From Hamiltosporidium tvaerminnensis (lineage: Eukaryota > Microsporidia > Dubosqiidae): DNA of 64,000 nucleotides. Every line of letters starts with the position of its first letter. Position 1 is the first letter of the stretch. Below are positions 54,640-64,000 of this stretch, piece by piece. Below the pieces are notes generated by a model. That model had not been told where the DNA came from. It ran no database searches and saw nothing but the letters and a program-made list of their open reading frames with translations. The stretch covers positions 620,001-684,000 of the forward strand of contig CM061246.1 in NCBI GenBank assembly GCA_022605425.2, written 5' to 3'. Both the position numbers and the translations under genes were made by a program.

Positions 54640-55085
54640 TAAAATACGTTATAATTGGCACCAAACTATTACTACTAAGTGGCGCTACAGTTCTTGTAAA
54701 GCTCAGGTCTCATTAACAATCTTTCCCATTATTCCATACCCTGTGCCTTTGTTTTCCATTGCCTCATATTAAGCAACCTAAGGTCGTTTTCCGCGGCATC
54801 TATCCATCTTTCCCGTGGTCTACCTCTTCTTCTATTCCCTTTGAATTTATACGCGCGGGTTTGACTTACAACTCGATCAGGTGGTATTTCTATCACCTTT
54901 ATTAGCAATCTTAACCTTTCTTTTTTTTATTTCGGAAACCAAATTTAATTCACGATAGAGATCATAAATCTCTTAGTTCGTTCTTATTTTCCACTCGTTG
55001 TTAATGGTTTTAGACCCATATATTTTACGGAGTATCTTTCTTTCCCATGTGTGTGGAAGTGTTTCATCCCCTTTTGTAATAGCTT
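54640..55085 (-). pseudogene. Relic of a second LINE: C-terminal part of reverse transcriptase ORF
   Basis: On the minus strand the first stretch reads TWERKILRKIYGSKT and NNEWKIRTN, then a stop, then EIYDLYRELN. After a one-base frameshift near 54930 it continues LRLLIKVIEIPPDRVV, RGRPRERWIDAAENDLR and MRQWKTKAQ. These are hallmark blocks of the region C-terminal to the RT in many arthropod LINE ORFs (ERK-x-LR-x-I-x-G, then R-x-RGRP-x-x-RW-x-D). Two stops and a frameshift make it dead. It is unrelated to the LINE at the left end. Confidence 0.75.
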
Positions 55086-55943
55086 ACCCAACTACTTTTT
55101 AAATTGAATGTTTTTATTAACCTTTTAAATTAACACCAAACTTTGCGTTAATTTCACTTCTAAAAATATTGACAAAAATGAAGGAATAATGATTCGTTCC
55201 AAATATAAACCATTGCTATGTAAATGAAATATAAAATATCTTTTATTCTCCTCGCTAACATTTTCAGTCGGCTGAAACCCAGAAATTTAGTCATGATCTT
55301 ATTTGCTTACATTTAGAAAGTGTACGACTTAATATAGACACTTATTTTAATATTTTGTAGATCTTAAAAACCAACAAGTTAGATATAAATCAGATTTTTC
55401 ATTATATTAAGGAATATCTATAAGTTAGATCACGATAGATTTATAACAATAAACATTTGAAATCATCCTATAAGTACATAATTAATATGTTAATCTAAAA
55501 AATGAGTTAAATGTGATCAAAAAATATCACAATAAGTCAATAATATTTTTAAAGATCAAAAAGTATAAATTTAGGATGTAGTTTTTTTATTTTATGGAAT
55601 GTGCTATTCAAAGAAAAATAATTTGATTATTATCTTTTTTTACAAAAGTTAAATTTATTTTCTTTTATAAATTAGAAATTTGTATTGATTGATACAAAAT
55701 ATTTTATCAGGTAATATATATTTAGTAAATTATTATTCTGTTAAAAAACTCAAAGGGATGAGGTATCACATTTTTTGAAATGAGTTTTTCTATAAAATGC
55801 CAACTCAATATTTTCGTAATTTTTTTTATAATGGCCCAGGAAGTACATAACTAAAATTTTGAATTGAAAAAAATAGAAACACAAACGAGTTTTAACGAGA
55901 AAAAATTGTAAAAAATCACAAATTTAATCCTTAAAATTTTTTC
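55086..55943. other. AT-rich gene-free DNA
   Basis: Nothing recognised. Confidence 0.5.
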
Positions 55944-56555
55944 TTAATCAACCGGTTGTTTGTGGGTTGTCCCAAGAACCGGACAATACTTATCTTGCAT
56001 GTGGTGTTCTTTATCCTCGATCGAATCTTTATTAAGTGATTTCTTGTAACCACTAGGTGAGAATTTACTCCTACTAGAAATCTCTTCAATTAAAAAATAT
56101 TTATCATCACCAACTCTTTCACATTTACCCAATTTGACAAAATAACCCATTGAGGTTAGTCTATTATCAAATCCACCTTTTATTAAACACATCTTGGTGT
56201 CATATGTGATGGAATAACCTCTATCGGTCTTGTTAATCATCCATTTGGAATTTTCTTTTTTATTTGCACATCCAACCACTCCTCTTTTGCTATTAGCTCT
56301 ACACATATAGCCAGTATTAAACTCAAATACCATCCATTTTTGATTATCCGAAAGACTTAATTTTATTGCATCTATGTTATCAGATGGGCCAATTCCACTT
56401 ATCCCCCTTGGCATATGTTCTTTCGATTTTAATCGCATTGTACTTTTAGACAGTGTAAGCCATAAACTTGGTTCATTCTTAAATTTAATTCTATATCGTT
56501 TTTTTTCATCAAATGACGTGTATACGAATATTATGTTGAGTAAAAATAACATCAT
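55944..56555 (-). CDS. Secreted ricin-B-like protein (paralog 2)
   Basis: 203 residues with a signal-peptide-like start (MMLFLLNIIFVYTSF) and a beta-trefoil-type body. It shows the four conserved cysteines of the family: YMCRANSKRGVVGC, then NSKWMI, then MCLIKGG...MGYFVKLGKC, then DKYFLI. The tail after the trefoil (FSPSGYKKSLNKDSIED) resembles that of paralog 3 (LNPGYKRDIDKET), a trait the other two lack. No transmembrane span besides the signal peptide. No CCC at the start. Predicted to be exported; carbohydrate binding is inferred from the fold only. Confidence 0.7.
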   Translation of the reverse strand: MMLFLLNIIFVYTSFDEKKRYRIKFKNEPSLWLTLSKSTMRLKSKEHMPRGISGIGPSDNIDAIKLSLSDNQKWMVFEFNTGYMCRANSKRGVVGCANKKENSKWMINKTDRGYSITYDTKMCLIKGGFDNRLTSMGYFVKLGKCERVGDDKYFLIEEISSRSKFSPSGYKKSLNKDSIEDKEHHMQDKYCPVLGTTHKQPVD

Positions 56556-56581
56556 ACACCGTTTAGACTTTTGTTTATAAT

Positions 56582-58019
56582 TGTTTTTTTTTTAAAAAAT
56601 GTTACAGATAGGAATATAAATAATGATTCATTCTATCTTTGACATGTTTTATTTTGAAACAATATTGGAATGAGTTACCAAACGACAAATTATTTTTTGT
56701 AGATAATAATACAAATATATGTGACTTAAATTTAAGCGAAGTAAAAAAATAAAATAATTTCTGTTGAATACATTAGTTGATAATCAAAAACAAAAAGTTT
56801 TTAATTTTTTTTAGATCTTGATTTTAAAAAAGTACTTAATAAAAATTTATTAACATAGATAATAAAATTTATATTTTTATTAAAATTAATTTCAAAATAT
56901 ATAGATAAAGAGTCATATCTTAAAAAAAAGCAAATGTATATTTTTTTAATTTATCCAATATATTTAAATCCATAGACTTTTTTACAATCTTCTATAAATA
57001 TATTTATTTCCTTTTTGAGAAAATTACAATTTAGATCAAAATTTTCTTTGTTTAAATAGGTTTGACAGAAAGATAAACAGAACATCTAAGTAAATAATAC
57101 TCTAATTTTTTATTTTTATATGTTTAAATTTTATGGTTGTATACCATATTTTTTTGTAAAAATATTGATAATTGCATTAAAAAATAATTATTTAAAAATT
57201 AGAATTACATTAAATTTTATATAATGTCTTTTACTGATGAAACAGAATGTAAAATTTTTAAATTATATTATTTAGCACTTTAAAATTAGCAGATAACCAT
57301 ACAAATGACAAATTCCAATTTTATAATTAAACAAATTTGCACTTAGAATTTGTTGCAATAATATCACTAAATAAATTTTTAAATATCTATTTTAGCGAAT
57401 AATATATTAAGTCTTCTTTTATTGGAAAATTGTACATTTTGATTTATTAATAAAATATTATATGTTTCGTGATATTTTAAATAATTATAGCACTTTATAA
57501 ATAATCTTATATTATTAATTCGCTACAAGTATAGAGTTAATTTAAGGAACAAAACAGAAGCAGCAATTACTCTAAAATTTATTGATTATCTTAGGTTTAA
57601 TGATATTATTATTATATTTTATCAAGGGTACAAATCCATTAGAATATTAAAAATTATGTTTTTAGGAATTTTAATTTCGAAAAAAAAATATTTGCCCAAT
57701 TAAAAATTTATATAAATTTTGAAGATGATTTATTATTTAAAAGCTCAGCAATTTATTGTATGAATACTGATTATTTGATTTATTTTAAATTATTACCTAT
57801 TTAAATTTATGAATTTTAATATTCTTTAATTTATTATTTTTTTTTCTGAAACCTAAAAAGTTCTAATTAAATATTTTGTAAAAAATTTAACTTTTTACAT
57901 TTGCAATAAACGAAATGCTTTTTGGTTGTAAATGAACATAAAAAGAAAATAATCAATAAGAAAGGTAATTACGTGCTTGACTTGCTTCAATTAAGTTTTT
58001 TTGATGTGATTATCTTATA
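56582..58019. other. AT-rich gene-free DNA
   Basis: Nothing recognised. Confidence 0.5.
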
Positions 58020-58250
58020 AAATTCATCCGGGTGCAGGATTGGCTTGAAGTATTCTCTGCTTGTCGTAAGAGACGACTAAAAGAGACTGGTTCTCCACGT
58101 TGGGGTTGAGCGTAGGGCTAACAATCCATCTTTAAAACCACTTTGCTACGAAACCTGAAAAAGTAAACAAACCCACTGGAAAAAAACCGATGAACGATAT
58201 TACTGAGAGCGGACAAACCTCGTACAGTGCTTTAGTGCCAAAGATAATAA
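58020..58250 (+). mobile_element. SINE-like or LINE-end fragment with TAA tail
   Basis: A sharply bounded GC-richer island in AT-rich DNA: gtcgtaagagacgactaaaa, then ggggttgagcgtagggctaa, then tcgtacagtgctttagtgcc, ending in agataataataat. The TAA-repeat tail is characteristic of I-clade LINEs and the SINEs they mobilise. From memory, similar motifs occur in arthropod non-LTR elements; this needs a database search. Confidence 0.5.
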
Positions 58251-58407
58251 TAATCCTATAAAATAAACAATTTTTAACATTTTAAAACAATATATGATCA
58301 ATAGAAATTTGAAATCAGAACGAGAAATAGAAAAAACATTGAATAATAATTACGAACCAAGTATATTGAATTTATCTTAAACTTGTTAATTTTTATAAAT
58401 AAGGGTT

Positions 58408-59115
58408 AAAAGTTGAGAATGGATATCCACATTAAAAACCATATACTTGACAATATTGAAGAAAAATGTTATGGAAAACAGATTTTTGCTTTTTCGGGAA
58501 GATAAATACCTACCATGTTTTTATTGCTTTATGACGATTTCTAAAAAGAGGAAAAGGTCTGGGGAATGAAAAAAAATTCTGCTAATTCAAATTGTAGTCA
58601 TTTACTATATTAGATCGCTAATCACTACTATACTTTAGGGATTACCATATAAAAAACATGAAAACTTGACCATAGCAGCTTGCGTTGAAAAACAGACCCC
58701 TTGGATATAGCTAAAAAACATAACTTTAAGAACACGGAATGCTAAATAGCAGTATACCTGTTGATATGCCATTGCAGCGTCTAATGGATTTTTGTAAGTC
58801 GCCGATTATATCCTTATTGAAAATCATTTGGGTTTGAAAAGTGCGAAGTATTTGAAATGCTACATAGTCTTAGAAAAGCCCAGGATGAGTTTTTACCCGC
58901 AATACTATTCCAGGCAACATATATTAGCACATTGGGCGGCTTTCTCGCTCATTAAAGGATTCTAAACACTTTTTACACGAAAAGCCTTGAGATTTAAGTT
59001 TCTAAGAGATACCGATGGTGGTTTTTAGGGAAGGAAGTAAACATAATTAAAATATAACAGCGGTAATTCCATTAAAACAATATAGCATGTGTCACTGATT
59101 TAGAATAAATTATAT
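58408..59115 (+). mobile_element. Element A, old diverged copy
   Basis: Blocks: atggatatccacattaaaaa, atgctaaatagcagtatacc, tgccattgcagcgtctaatg, gaaatgctacatagtcttag, tgtgtcactgatttagaata. Full-length but heavily substituted. Confidence 0.6.
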
Positions 59116-59498
59116 TTCAGAACTAAAACCAATAAAATCTCAACTATGTTTGAATCGTTAGAAAAACAAAGCAAGTTTTTTTTATCACTCATGGAATAAT
59201 TCATCGAAGATCTACAGAAAATTCAAATTTAAACAAAATTTCAATCGAAAAGTTTATCATTAATCTCAAAATAATTTTGGTAAAGAACAGATAAATATGT
59301 AATATTATTCCTTAAAAATAGATATCTATTTTCTTAGTATATTTGATTGGTTAATAAATAAATATAAAACATTTCTCAAAAGAACAGATCTATCTATTCA
59401 TAGAATATCTGTTAATATTAATTTTCAAACATTTTATTTAGCCATAATGATACATTTAGATAAGAATTATATTTATACATAAAATCTAGGATTGAATT
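59116..59498. other. AT-rich spacer
   Basis: Nothing recognised. Confidence 0.4.
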
Positions 59499-60041
59499 AT
59501 GATATATTTTGTAATATTATGTTTAATTTCTTGTGAGATAGATAATGCAAAGGAATATATAATAGAAATAGCCGATGAACCACAAACAGTTTTATCATTA
59601 ATAAATGGAAAATTAAGATTTAGAGAAATTGATAACTTACCAGATATGTATAAAAATAAAGCAGAAATTGTACAATTTCTAGGAAGTGCAGATACTTATG
59701 AAATTAAACTAGGTGAATATGTTATTTGTAAAGATAAGCAGAGCTTTAGGATTGGTCTCTGCACACATTATAATCCTAATACATATTTTAGCATCAAAGG
59801 AAGTGGAATGGGATTTACTTTCGGATTAGAGTCTGACAAATTTTGTATTATAAGAGGGGAAAGAGATGATGAGGATAAGTATGAAGGTTATCATGTTGAT
59901 TTGGATTACTGTGAAAAACAACTAGAACATAAAACATTCAATATTACAGAATTTATTCAACAAAAAAGTTTTGAATTAAATCCAGGATATAAACGAGATA
60001 TAGATAAAGAGACAATGGCAGAATACTATTTCAAAGTTTAA
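59499..60041 (+). CDS. Secreted ricin-B-like protein (paralog 3)
   Basis: 180 residues. Hydrophobic start MIYFVILCLISCEI is a likely signal peptide. The trefoil-type body keeps the four family cysteines: VICKDKQSFRIGLC, then NPNTYFSI, then FCIIRGE...EGYHVDLDYC, then HKTFNI. The most divergent of the four, with the conserved Trp replaced by Phe. The tail (LNPGYKRDIDKETMAEYYF) matches paralog 2. No CCC at the start. It is in the same orientation as paralog 4, 0.6 kb upstream of it. Confidence 0.65.
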   Translation: MIYFVILCLISCEIDNAKEYIIEIADEPQTVLSLINGKLRFREIDNLPDMYKNKAEIVQFLGSADTYEIKLGEYVICKDKQSFRIGLCTHYNPNTYFSIKGSGMGFTFGLESDKFCIIRGERDDEDKYEGYHVDLDYCEKQLEHKTFNITEFIQQKSFELNPGYKRDIDKETMAEYYFKV

Positions 60042-60646
60042 TAAAACAATATTATATAGTAATTATTAAAATAATTTTCAAATATTTTTCAAATATTTTT
60101 GTAAATCCAGTTTTCTAATATATTATTTTCAATTCCTATAAAGTATTATATATTCCATCTATTGGATATACTATCTTATTTGACAATATTGGATTAAATT
60201 AATATTCTTTTACAAAATATATAGCTTTTATAGTAATATGAGCTTTAATATTAAATATTCATAAATTTTTTTATACATATGGATCTATTAGACTATTTTT
60301 GATTTAAATAACTATAATATGAATTTTTAGCAGACAAATATATGATTCTAAAGTATGAATTAATAAAAAGTATAAGCTTGGTCAATTTAAAACATCCGAA
60401 TCCCTTTATATTGATATTTTTAAGTAAAACTATTGTAAAATTATTTCGAAAAGTATTGACTAAATTAAAATTTACATGTATCATAAAAATATAAAAAAAC
60501 GATTTCTTGATTGGTTTTTTAAGTAAAGAAAAAACCAAATCATTTTTCACTTACGTTTGATTTAATAGGTATAATATCAGACAAAAAGAAATAGTAAAAA
60601 CAAAGGTAACACCTTGGTTTTAAATAGAGGAAAAACGTTCGAAATA
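60042..60646. other. AT-rich spacer between two paralogs
   Basis: Nothing recognised. Confidence 0.4.
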
Positions 60647-61138
60647 ATGTATTTGTTTTTTTTTGTATTGTATAGAGCAGCTATTTATAATTCCAAATAT
60701 TTTATTATTACACCTGCAGCTCATCCATTTCTTCATCTCACTTCAAGAAACACAATTGTGAGACTAAAGAATCTTGATTCCGCTCCAAATTCTGTTAAAG
60801 ATATAGATGTATTTGAGCTAATTCCGTCTGGACAAAAATTTAAAATCACTTCGCATAACGGATTTGATTTATGTAGAACACCGGAATTGAAAGGGCGTAT
60901 AAAAGGGTGCAAAAATGGGGACGAAAATGCCAGATGGTCGCCCACCATTACACCAGATGGAATCCTTTTTAGAGTAGGAAAACTTTGTTTGACAGCAACA
61001 AAAATGGATACAAATCCATCAAATAAAGGAATAATTCTGGAAGCACGAAGATGCGACAGCCGAAAAGAACAATATTTTGATCTTATTCCTCTAAAAGATT
61101 TCTTGCCAAATTTTAACAATATATTTTCATTCGAATAA
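60647..61138 (+). CDS. Secreted ricin-B-like protein (paralog 4)
   Basis: 163 residues from the ATG at 60647. The frame is open 11 codons further, but only to a TTG, and the ATG is followed directly by the signal peptide (MYLFFFVLYRAAIYN). Trefoil-type body with the family pattern: LHLTSRNTIVRLKNLD near the N terminus (as VLTSHNASVRMKDIA in paralog 1), then DLCRTPELKGRIKGC, NARWSP, LCLTATK...KGIILEARRC and EQYFDLIP. It is the closest of the short forms to paralog 1. No C-terminal extension and no CCC motif. Confidence 0.72.
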   Translation: MYLFFFVLYRAAIYNSKYFIITPAAHPFLHLTSRNTIVRLKNLDSAPNSVKDIDVFELIPSGQKFKITSHNGFDLCRTPELKGRIKGCKNGDENARWSPTITPDGILFRVGKLCLTATKMDTNPSNKGIILEARRCDSRKEQYFDLIPLKDFLPNFNNIFSFE

Positions 61139-61472
61139 TCCTTTTATATTCTTTTAAAATAAATTTATTTATATAAAGGACATCTTGAATTTATTTTTTT
61201 AGGTCTCTTTTATATTCCTCTGATTCATTTTATTTTTAAAATAAAAATATTCTAGCATTTCTGATTTGTATAAAATTAAAAAATCGGCTTATTTTTGAGA
61301 ATACTAAACATATAACAAACAATCCAAAATTGAATTTCTTCTTTTAAATATAAAAATCGAAAGAAGAAATTAAAATAAAATGTGACCAACAAATTTAAAA
61401 AATTAAACATTTAAATTCAAAAATTTGATTTTAAATTTTTAAGAAATAACGAGAAAATAATAAAAACCCCAG
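61139..61472. other. AT-rich spacer upstream of SDA1
   Basis: CCCC at 61467-61470 is the start-proximal motif of SDA1. Confidence 0.4.
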
Positions 61473-62720
61473 ATGGATTTAGTATCACTTCAATCTAAGA
61501 TATTCAAAGATCCAAACAATTACTTAGAAGAATATACAGAGCAACTTGAAAAATATAAAGCATTTGTTGAATTACCAATTGTTCCTCTTAAAACACTTTC
61601 CACACTTCTTTCTTTTCTTACAACAGTTACACATTTTTATCCTTCGCAATATTCTTCTTTAATTATAAACCATTTGTCTGTTACAACTAATAAATTACTA
61701 AAAAAAGAAATTTTTACAAATATTTTAATATTAAAAAGAAAAAAATTGATAACTGAAGAAGATTTTTTCACTTCAATATTTTTACATACCAGCGATTTTA
61801 AAAGTGTATTACGAATGTGTGTAAAAGAAATTTCTGACCGAAAAACTGTTGAAATTTTTATTAAATATGTAAATCATGGAAATGAAAAACAGTATTTTTT
61901 TGCTTTATTTTGTATTTTATATTGTTATGAGATTAAAAAATATGAAGAACTTGAGAAAATCATTTGTGATAATTTATTTGACAAAAAAGGTGAAAACATG
62001 TGTCTTTTGTATTTTTTAAATTTGATAGATTTTAGTTTTAGCGATAATATTTACGAAAAAGAAAATCAAAATACCGAGAAAGAAAATGAAAATGTTGAAA
62101 ACACCGAAAATAATTCTAAAATTCTTATCAAAATTGGAGAAATCAAAGCTGAAGAAATATGTAAATTATTATATAAAGACTTAAGATTAAACAAAATGAT
62201 GCGGGATATTAGAGTAAAGAAATTAAGAGTTATTTCAGTTCTTAAAAAGTTTTATAATCTGAAACTAAAAATATTTGATTATGTCATGAAAATTGTAGAT
62301 CCTAGTAAAGAAGATCTGGGTCAACTTATGACAGTACTTGTAGAGTGTCTTACTCCTGATGAAGCTAAGAAGGGTGTGGACATGGTTCTAGATAAATTTT
62401 GTAATTTGGCCAAGGATGATGACATGGTAGTATATGGCCTTAATATTCTTAAAGAAATTTCAGTTAGATTTGATTTAGACGTTATTTCTTACCTTGAAGA
62501 TTATAAAAAGTCTAAAAGTAAAGCCGTTGGTTATGCTTATAAAATGTTAGTTAAAAGTTATAAAGAAAAAAAAGTTGTAGGAAACAGATCGTTGTTGTAT
62601 GTTCGTAAAAAAGCAAGCGAAGCAAATAAAGAAAATAAAAAAGATTCGACCGAAAAGAAAAATAAATATAAAAATTTTAAGAAAGGTAATAAAAGACGTA
62701 AAAATAATAAATTGAAATAA
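61473..62720 (+). CDS. SDA1: SDA1, 60S ribosome biogenesis/export factor
   Basis: Helical-repeat nucleolar protein that accompanies pre-60S particles to export. 415 residues, about half of yeast Sda1 (767). The N terminus (LVSLQSKIFKDPNNYLEEY) matches the family opening (L-x-x-LQ-x-x-I-x-x-DP-x-x-Y-x-E-E). An Asp/Glu/Asn-rich low-complexity insert lies at about 196-215. The C-terminal block (VVYGLNILKEISVRF, then YLEDYKKSKSKAVGYAYKML) matches the conserved SDA1 segment, and a basic Lys-rich tail follows (375-415). CCCC at -6 to -3 supports the ATG. Confidence 0.85.
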   Translation: MDLVSLQSKIFKDPNNYLEEYTEQLEKYKAFVELPIVPLKTLSTLLSFLTTVTHFYPSQYSSLIINHLSVTTNKLLKKEIFTNILILKRKKLITEEDFFTSIFLHTSDFKSVLRMCVKEISDRKTVEIFIKYVNHGNEKQYFFALFCILYCYEIKKYEELEKIICDNLFDKKGENMCLLYFLNLIDFSFSDNIYEKENQNTEKENENVENTENNSKILIKIGEIKAEEICKLLYKDLRLNKMMRDIRVKKLRVISVLKKFYNLKLKIFDYVMKIVDPSKEDLGQLMTVLVECLTPDEAKKGVDMVLDKFCNLAKDDDMVVYGLNILKEISVRFDLDVISYLEDYKKSKSKAVGYAYKMLVKSYKEKKVVGNRSLLYVRKKASEANKENKKDSTEKKNKYKNFKKGNKRRKNNKLK

Positions 62721-64000
62721 AGTTTAAATTTTTATAATCTTGAATTTCCATCTGCTATAAAAATTTTTAAGTGTATTTAATAACTATATCATGGGAATTT
62801 TTCTGTTATATTGCTTATTTCATCTCAATATTTGTTTTTTGGTTTTTTTAAATATTAAATATTCTTTTATACTTTATATTACCACGTTTTATTATATTCT
62901 TGTTTGAATATTCTTAAAAATATACAACGTCAGATGATTTTCTTGATTATTTTGACATTTTATTGTTTTTTATGAACACATTCACTTGTAGTTTTATCAA
63001 TATTATTCATAATATTTTTTAGTCACAATTATTTCGCCAAAAAATAGAAATATACCTTTTTAAAGAATAATGATCGTTATTAAGTCTAATTTTCGATTCA
63101 TTTGTATTTAATGAATATAAAATTGAATTTACCCACTTTGAATAGTTCCATTTTGTGTACTTGGTTCTCAGATAATTTTTATAGATGGTATTCCTCAATT
63201 TTCCTTGTTTATTACTTTTAAGCAAAAATGACCCGCGATTCCTTTTCTGCAACATATTATTTATAAATATTTTGTATTTGCAATTTTTTTAGGTTTAGTT
63301 CAAAATATTACCATATCATCAATCCTAATGTCTGCTCCAAATAATCCCGATTCCCTTTAAGAATTTTCTAACATTTTTAATAAAAATTTGTTTTACTTCC
63401 TAAAATTATAGTTCTATATAGAAATAAGATCTTTATGTCAATTTTTTTGATTGTAATATTAAATATGGTTGCATATCAGTATCTTTAATAATTAATTTAG
63501 ATAAGTATAGTTACAAAAAATTTAAAGTTCTAAAAGCTCTTAAAGCTTTATAATACTAGGATTAAAATGAAATATTAAAGTTACATTTCAGATATTTTTA
63601 TTCTTAGACAATTTTAAGAAAAAATTCAAGTGAAAACCTCAAAATTTCTATTTTATTTAAATTTTAGTAAAATTTTCAGCGTTTACCATTTTTTTTGGAA
63701 AAGTTTTCGAGTTCTTCTACGATATGGTTTTTATACAAAGATATTTATAACCAATATGATAATTTAATAATCTTGTTGGTTGCAAAAAAAGGAATTAAAT
63801 AATCGGTTTTTCATTATCAATACCTTACAAACATGTTTATTTCTTTCTTCTAAGAAAATCCACGGCTTTATAGTTGTTTGCCCTAAATATATCAACTATA
63901 AGATTTTCCTAATAACATATATTTTACGATTAAGGTCTCTCATGATTTATTATACTTTATACTATTTTTCATTTAAATCTAAAATTTTAAGATTATATGG
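62721..64000. other. AT-rich gene-free DNA
   Basis: A 78-codon minus frame (63019-63255) has no recognisable domain or CCC motif and was not accepted. Nothing else seen. Confidence 0.5.

Noticed and set aside
63019-63255. 78-residue minus-strand ORF with ATG
   Set aside because: No domain, no CCC motif, no context; length is within chance for AT-rich DNA with few GC stops. Cannot be excluded.

Overview
ORGANISM. The window looks like a microsporidian genome. The rDNA encodes a SSU rRNA of only about 1.3 kb and a LSU rRNA of about 2.6 kb with the 5.8S-equivalent segment fused to its 5' end (no ITS2). The single-copy proteins are shortened relatives of fungal proteins (KRR1, NMT, RPL12, SDA1, a CstF-64/Rna15-like factor). 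There is a family of small secreted ricin-B/beta-trefoil proteins. Most housekeeping starts carry a CCC motif 1-10 nt upstream of the ATG, as reported for microsporidia. The DNA outside rDNA and young mobile elements is very AT-rich and gene-poor. I cannot name the genus from sequence alone.

LAYOUT. 1-5342: an apparently intact APE-type LINE (minus strand, 192-5328) with two ORFs, a (TTTTA)7 tail and a perfect 14-bp target-site duplication. 5.65-9.61 kb: one rRNA unit on the minus strand, with rRNA-upstream DNA to about 9.96 kb. 10-18.5 kb: no intact gene, only repeats and decayed coding relics. 18.6-22 kb: KRR1, an RRM/UHM splicing-factor-like gene and N-myristoyltransferase. 22-36 kb: mostly decayed elements, with a Snf7-like gene, a one-span membrane protein and a small basic Rrp17/Nol12-like gene. 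36.3-48.3 kb: CstF-64-like, acyl-protein thioesterase, SulP transporter and RPL12, the last flanked by minisatellites. 50.9-61.1 kb: four paralogous secreted ricin-B-like genes, one with a long Pro/Gln-rich extension, among TE relics. 61.5-62.7 kb: SDA1.

MOBILE DNA. The most striking content is an apparently undescribed SINE-like family, here called element A. It is about 735 bp, non-coding, has nine recognisable copies, and the four youngest have 11-14-bp target-site duplications. A second, shorter family (element B, about 230 bp, three copies, TAAG-type tail) shares roughly the first 110 bp with A. A third repeat (element C, about 0.95 kb, three copies) is inserted inside an old A copy and carries what may be a Ty3/gypsy RT relic. 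There are also relics of a second LINE lineage (54.6-55.1 kb), a TAA-tailed SINE-like element (58.0 kb), an integrase-like fragment (38.7 kb) and unidentified pseudogenes.

HOW THE GENES FIT TOGETHER. KRR1, SDA1, the Rrp17-like protein, RPL12 and the rDNA serve ribosome production. The CstF-64-like and RRM/UHM proteins serve mRNA 3'-end formation and splicing. NMT and the thioesterase handle protein lipidation. The Snf7-like protein would act in ESCRT-III. The ricin-B-like proteins are probably exported, on the spore surface or at the host interface. These last four genes and the membrane protein at 30.5 kb lack the CCC start motif, which hints at different expression control.
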